A stretch of DNA of 64,000 nt from Pedobacter heparinus DSM 2366 (lineage in GTDB: Bacteria; Bacteroidota; Bacteroidia; Sphingobacteriales; Sphingobacteriaceae). The position numbers and the translations under genes were made by a program. The stretch is from contig NC_013061.1 in the NCBI RefSeq assembly GCF_000023825.1, positions 4,526,001 through 4,590,000 of the forward strand. Reading direction: 5' to 3'. This document shows positions 62,403 through 64,000 of the stretch, in pieces (positions within the stretch are counted from its first letter, which is position 1; every line of letters starts with the position of its first letter). The notes beneath the pieces were generated by a model, which ran no database searches, was not told where the DNA came from, and worked only from the letters and a program-made list of their open reading frames with translations.

Positions 62403-64000
62403 ATGACCTTCGACAGAAAAGATAAGGACAATGTCACGCTGTTAAATTTTTATTTACAACTCCTATATCCCAGGATGGTGGAGGAAAAGATGTTGATCTT
62501 ATTGCGTCAGGGCCGTATTGGAAAATGGTTTTCTGGTATTGGACAGGAAGCCATAGCAGTGGGCAGTACCATGGCGATGAAAGCCTCGGAGTACATCCTT
62601 CCCATGCACAGAAATTTAGGGGTCTTTACTTCAAGGAATGTATCCTTAACCAAACTGATGGCCCAATGGCAGGGCAAAGCTACTGGTTTTACAAAAGGCC
62701 GCGACCGTTCCTTTCATTTCGGAACCCAGGAACACAAAATCATTGGAATGATATCCCATTTAGGGCCTCAAATGGCACTTGCCGACGGTATTGCCCTTGC
62801 AGATGTACTGACGGGCAAGCAACAAGTTACGCTGGTATTCACAGGAGAAGGCGCGACCAGTGAGGGCGATTTTCATGAGGCCGTTAATGTAGCCGCAGTA
62901 TGGGACCTGCCAGTTATTTTTTTAATTGAAAACAATGGCTATGGCCTATCAACGCCTGTTAACGAACAATTTAGATGTAAGAACCTGATAGATAAAGCCA
63001 TAGGTTATGGCATCGAAGGATTTAAAGTGGATGGAAATAACATCCTTGAAGTATATGACCTGATTGACAGGGTTGCCTGCAGAATGCGGGAAAACCCTAA
63101 ACCTGTACTGATAGAATGCCTTACTTTTAGAATGCGTGGTCATGAAGAGGCCTCGGGCACAAAGTATGTTCCCCAGGAGCTTTTAGATGAGTGGGAAAAA
63201 AAAGATCCTGTTAAAAATTTCGAACAGTATCTGCTCGATCAAAAAATACTTAATCCGGATTCAATTGAGGAAATAAAAGCCAGCCTGAAAACTGAGATTG
63301 ATAATGAGGTTGAAAATGCTTTTAATGAAGCCGATCCGCTTGCTGATTCTGAAAGGGAATTGAAAGCCATGTATTTCCCTTATGCTGGTACAAGCACAGC
63401 ACCGGATAGTACTATTGCAAAAGATATCCGTTACATTGATGCCATTTCTGATGGTCTCCGTGTAGCCATGCGAAGGCACAACAACCTGGTACTAATGGGC
63501 CAGGATATTGCGGAATATGGTGGTGCCTTTAAAATAACTGATGGTTTTGCCGAGGAATTTGGCAAAGCGCGGGTACGGAACACCCCTATCTGCGAATCGG
63601 CCATTGTAGGCGCAGCGCTTGGCCTTTCCATAAACGGGTATAAGGCCATGGTGGAAATGCAGTTTGCCGACTTTGTGACCTGTGGTTTTAACCAGATTGT
63701 AAATAATCTGGCTAAAACACATTACCGCTGGGGAGAAAAAGCAGATGTGCTGATCCGTATGCCTACCGGTGCTGGTACAGGTGCTGGTCCTTTTCATTCA
63801 CAAAGCAATGAAGCCTGGTTTACTAAAACACCTGGGTTAAAGGTGGTGTACCCGGCCTTTCCCGCAGATGCCAAAGGCCTGCTCCTTGCCGCCATAGAAG
63901 ATCCAAACCCGGTCATGTATTTTGAACATAAATACCTGTACCGTTCTCTGCACGGACTTGTACCGGAAGGCTTTTATACCCTGGAAATAGGGAAAGCAAA
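62403..64000 (+). CDS. Fused E1 alpha/beta 2-oxoacid (branched-chain type) dehydrogenase, 3' end outside window
   Basis: The frame from ATG 62403 stays open to the window end (at least 532 residues). The first part (about 1-330) is an E1 alpha subunit with IGQEAIAVGSTMAM, GRDRSFHFG and the TPP motif GEGATSEGDFHEA...NNGYG. The second (from about 340) is an E1 beta subunit with LVLMGQDIAEYGGAFKITDGF, TPICESAIVGAALGLS, QFADFVTCGFNQIVNN and GAGTGAGPFHSQSNEAWF. Such fusions of about 650-690 residues are typical of Bacteroidota and decarboxylate branched-chain 2-oxoacids or pyruvate. It starts four bases after the LutB-like stop, so they are co-transcribed. Confidence 0.93.
   Translation, partial: MTFDRKDKDNVTLLNFYLQLLYPRMVEEKMLILLRQGRIGKWFSGIGQEAIAVGSTMAMKASEYILPMHRNLGVFTSRNVSLTKLMAQWQGKATGFTKGRDRSFHFGTQEHKIIGMISHLGPQMALADGIALADVLTGKQQVTLVFTGEGATSEGDFHEAVNVAAVWDLPVIFLIENNGYGLSTPVNEQFRCKNLIDKAIGYGIEGFKVDGNNILEVYDLIDRVACRMRENPKPVLIECLTFRMRGHEEASGTKYVPQELLDEWEKKDPVKNFEQYLLDQKILNPDSIEEIKASLKTEIDNEVENAFNEADPLADSERELKAMYFPYAGTSTAPDSTIAKDIRYIDAISDGLRVAMRRHNNLVLMGQDIAEYGGAFKITDGFAEEFGKARVRNTPICESAIVGAALGLSINGYKAMVEMQFADFVTCGFNQIVNNLAKTHYRWGEKADVLIRMPTGAGTGAGPFHSQSNEAWFTKTPGLKVVYPAFPADAKGLLLAAIEDPNPVMYFEHKYLYRSLHGLVPEGFYTLEIGKA

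Overview
The window is chromosomal DNA of a Bacteroidota bacterium of the family Sphingobacteriaceae, almost certainly Pedobacter heparinus or a very close relative. The strongest evidence is the gene at 29925-31904. It encodes a 659-residue protein that matches the heparinase III (HepC) precursor of P. heparinus as I remember it, with Asn240, Tyr294 and His424 at the numbering used for that enzyme. Supporting evidence is a SusC/SusD operon with ECF sigma and FecR anti-sigma genes, a type IX secretion sorting domain, and promoters of the Bacteroidota type (TTTG, about 20 bases, TAnnTTTG).

Layout. 1-3240: two secreted proteins, the first cut by the window edge; the second joins a nuclease/phosphatase-like domain to six calcium-binding repeats. 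3241-4061: non-coding DNA with tRNA-Glu and an initiator-type tRNA-Met. 4062-10405: housekeeping genes era, der, a C-terminal processing protease, murQ, a conserved unknown and a Bax-inhibitor-1-like membrane protein. 10497-24255: a beta-helix polygalacturonase-like protein, msrA, and a polysaccharide-utilisation locus read on the minus strand (sigma, FecR, SusC, SusD, DUF5689 lipoprotein, EEP-domain protein, GH89 alpha-N-acetylglucosaminidase). 24552-28516: an aminotransferase with tyrA, then a small GNAT-like protein with a MocR-type regulator. 28576-36481: a carboxypeptidase-regulatory-domain protein, hepC, and a convergent 1526-residue T9SS-exported repeat protein. 36482-41825: a phased TGTGA repeat array, an S-box (SAM-I) riboswitch, metH and metF. 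41902-47182: a META-domain lipoprotein and the thrABC operon, preceded by a thrL-type leader peptide and attenuator. 47333-64000: housekeeping genes (rsgA, dtd, MazG-like, HIT, greA, a 2-hydroxyacid dehydrogenase, rsmA, pdxA, the yceD-rpmF-plsX-fabH-accB-accC fatty-acid cluster, tatC, rpiB), an M28 peptidase, a LutB-type iron-sulfur protein, and a fused E1 alpha/beta 2-oxoacid dehydrogenase that runs off the end.

Themes. Two amino-acid pathways are controlled by RNA in visibly different ways: methionine by a metabolite-binding riboswitch and threonine by ribosome-mediated attenuation. The glycan genes fit a life of digesting animal glycosaminoglycans: HepC cleaves heparan sulfate, and GH89 enzymes remove terminal alpha-GlcNAc, a residue of heparan chains. 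However, hepC is not inside the SusCD operon. I found no CRISPR array, insertion sequence or prophage. The least explained structures are the 11-bp phased repeat array at 36672-36778, the operator-like repeats before the GNAT/MocR pair, and the perfect 15-bp inverted repeat at 28523-28569.
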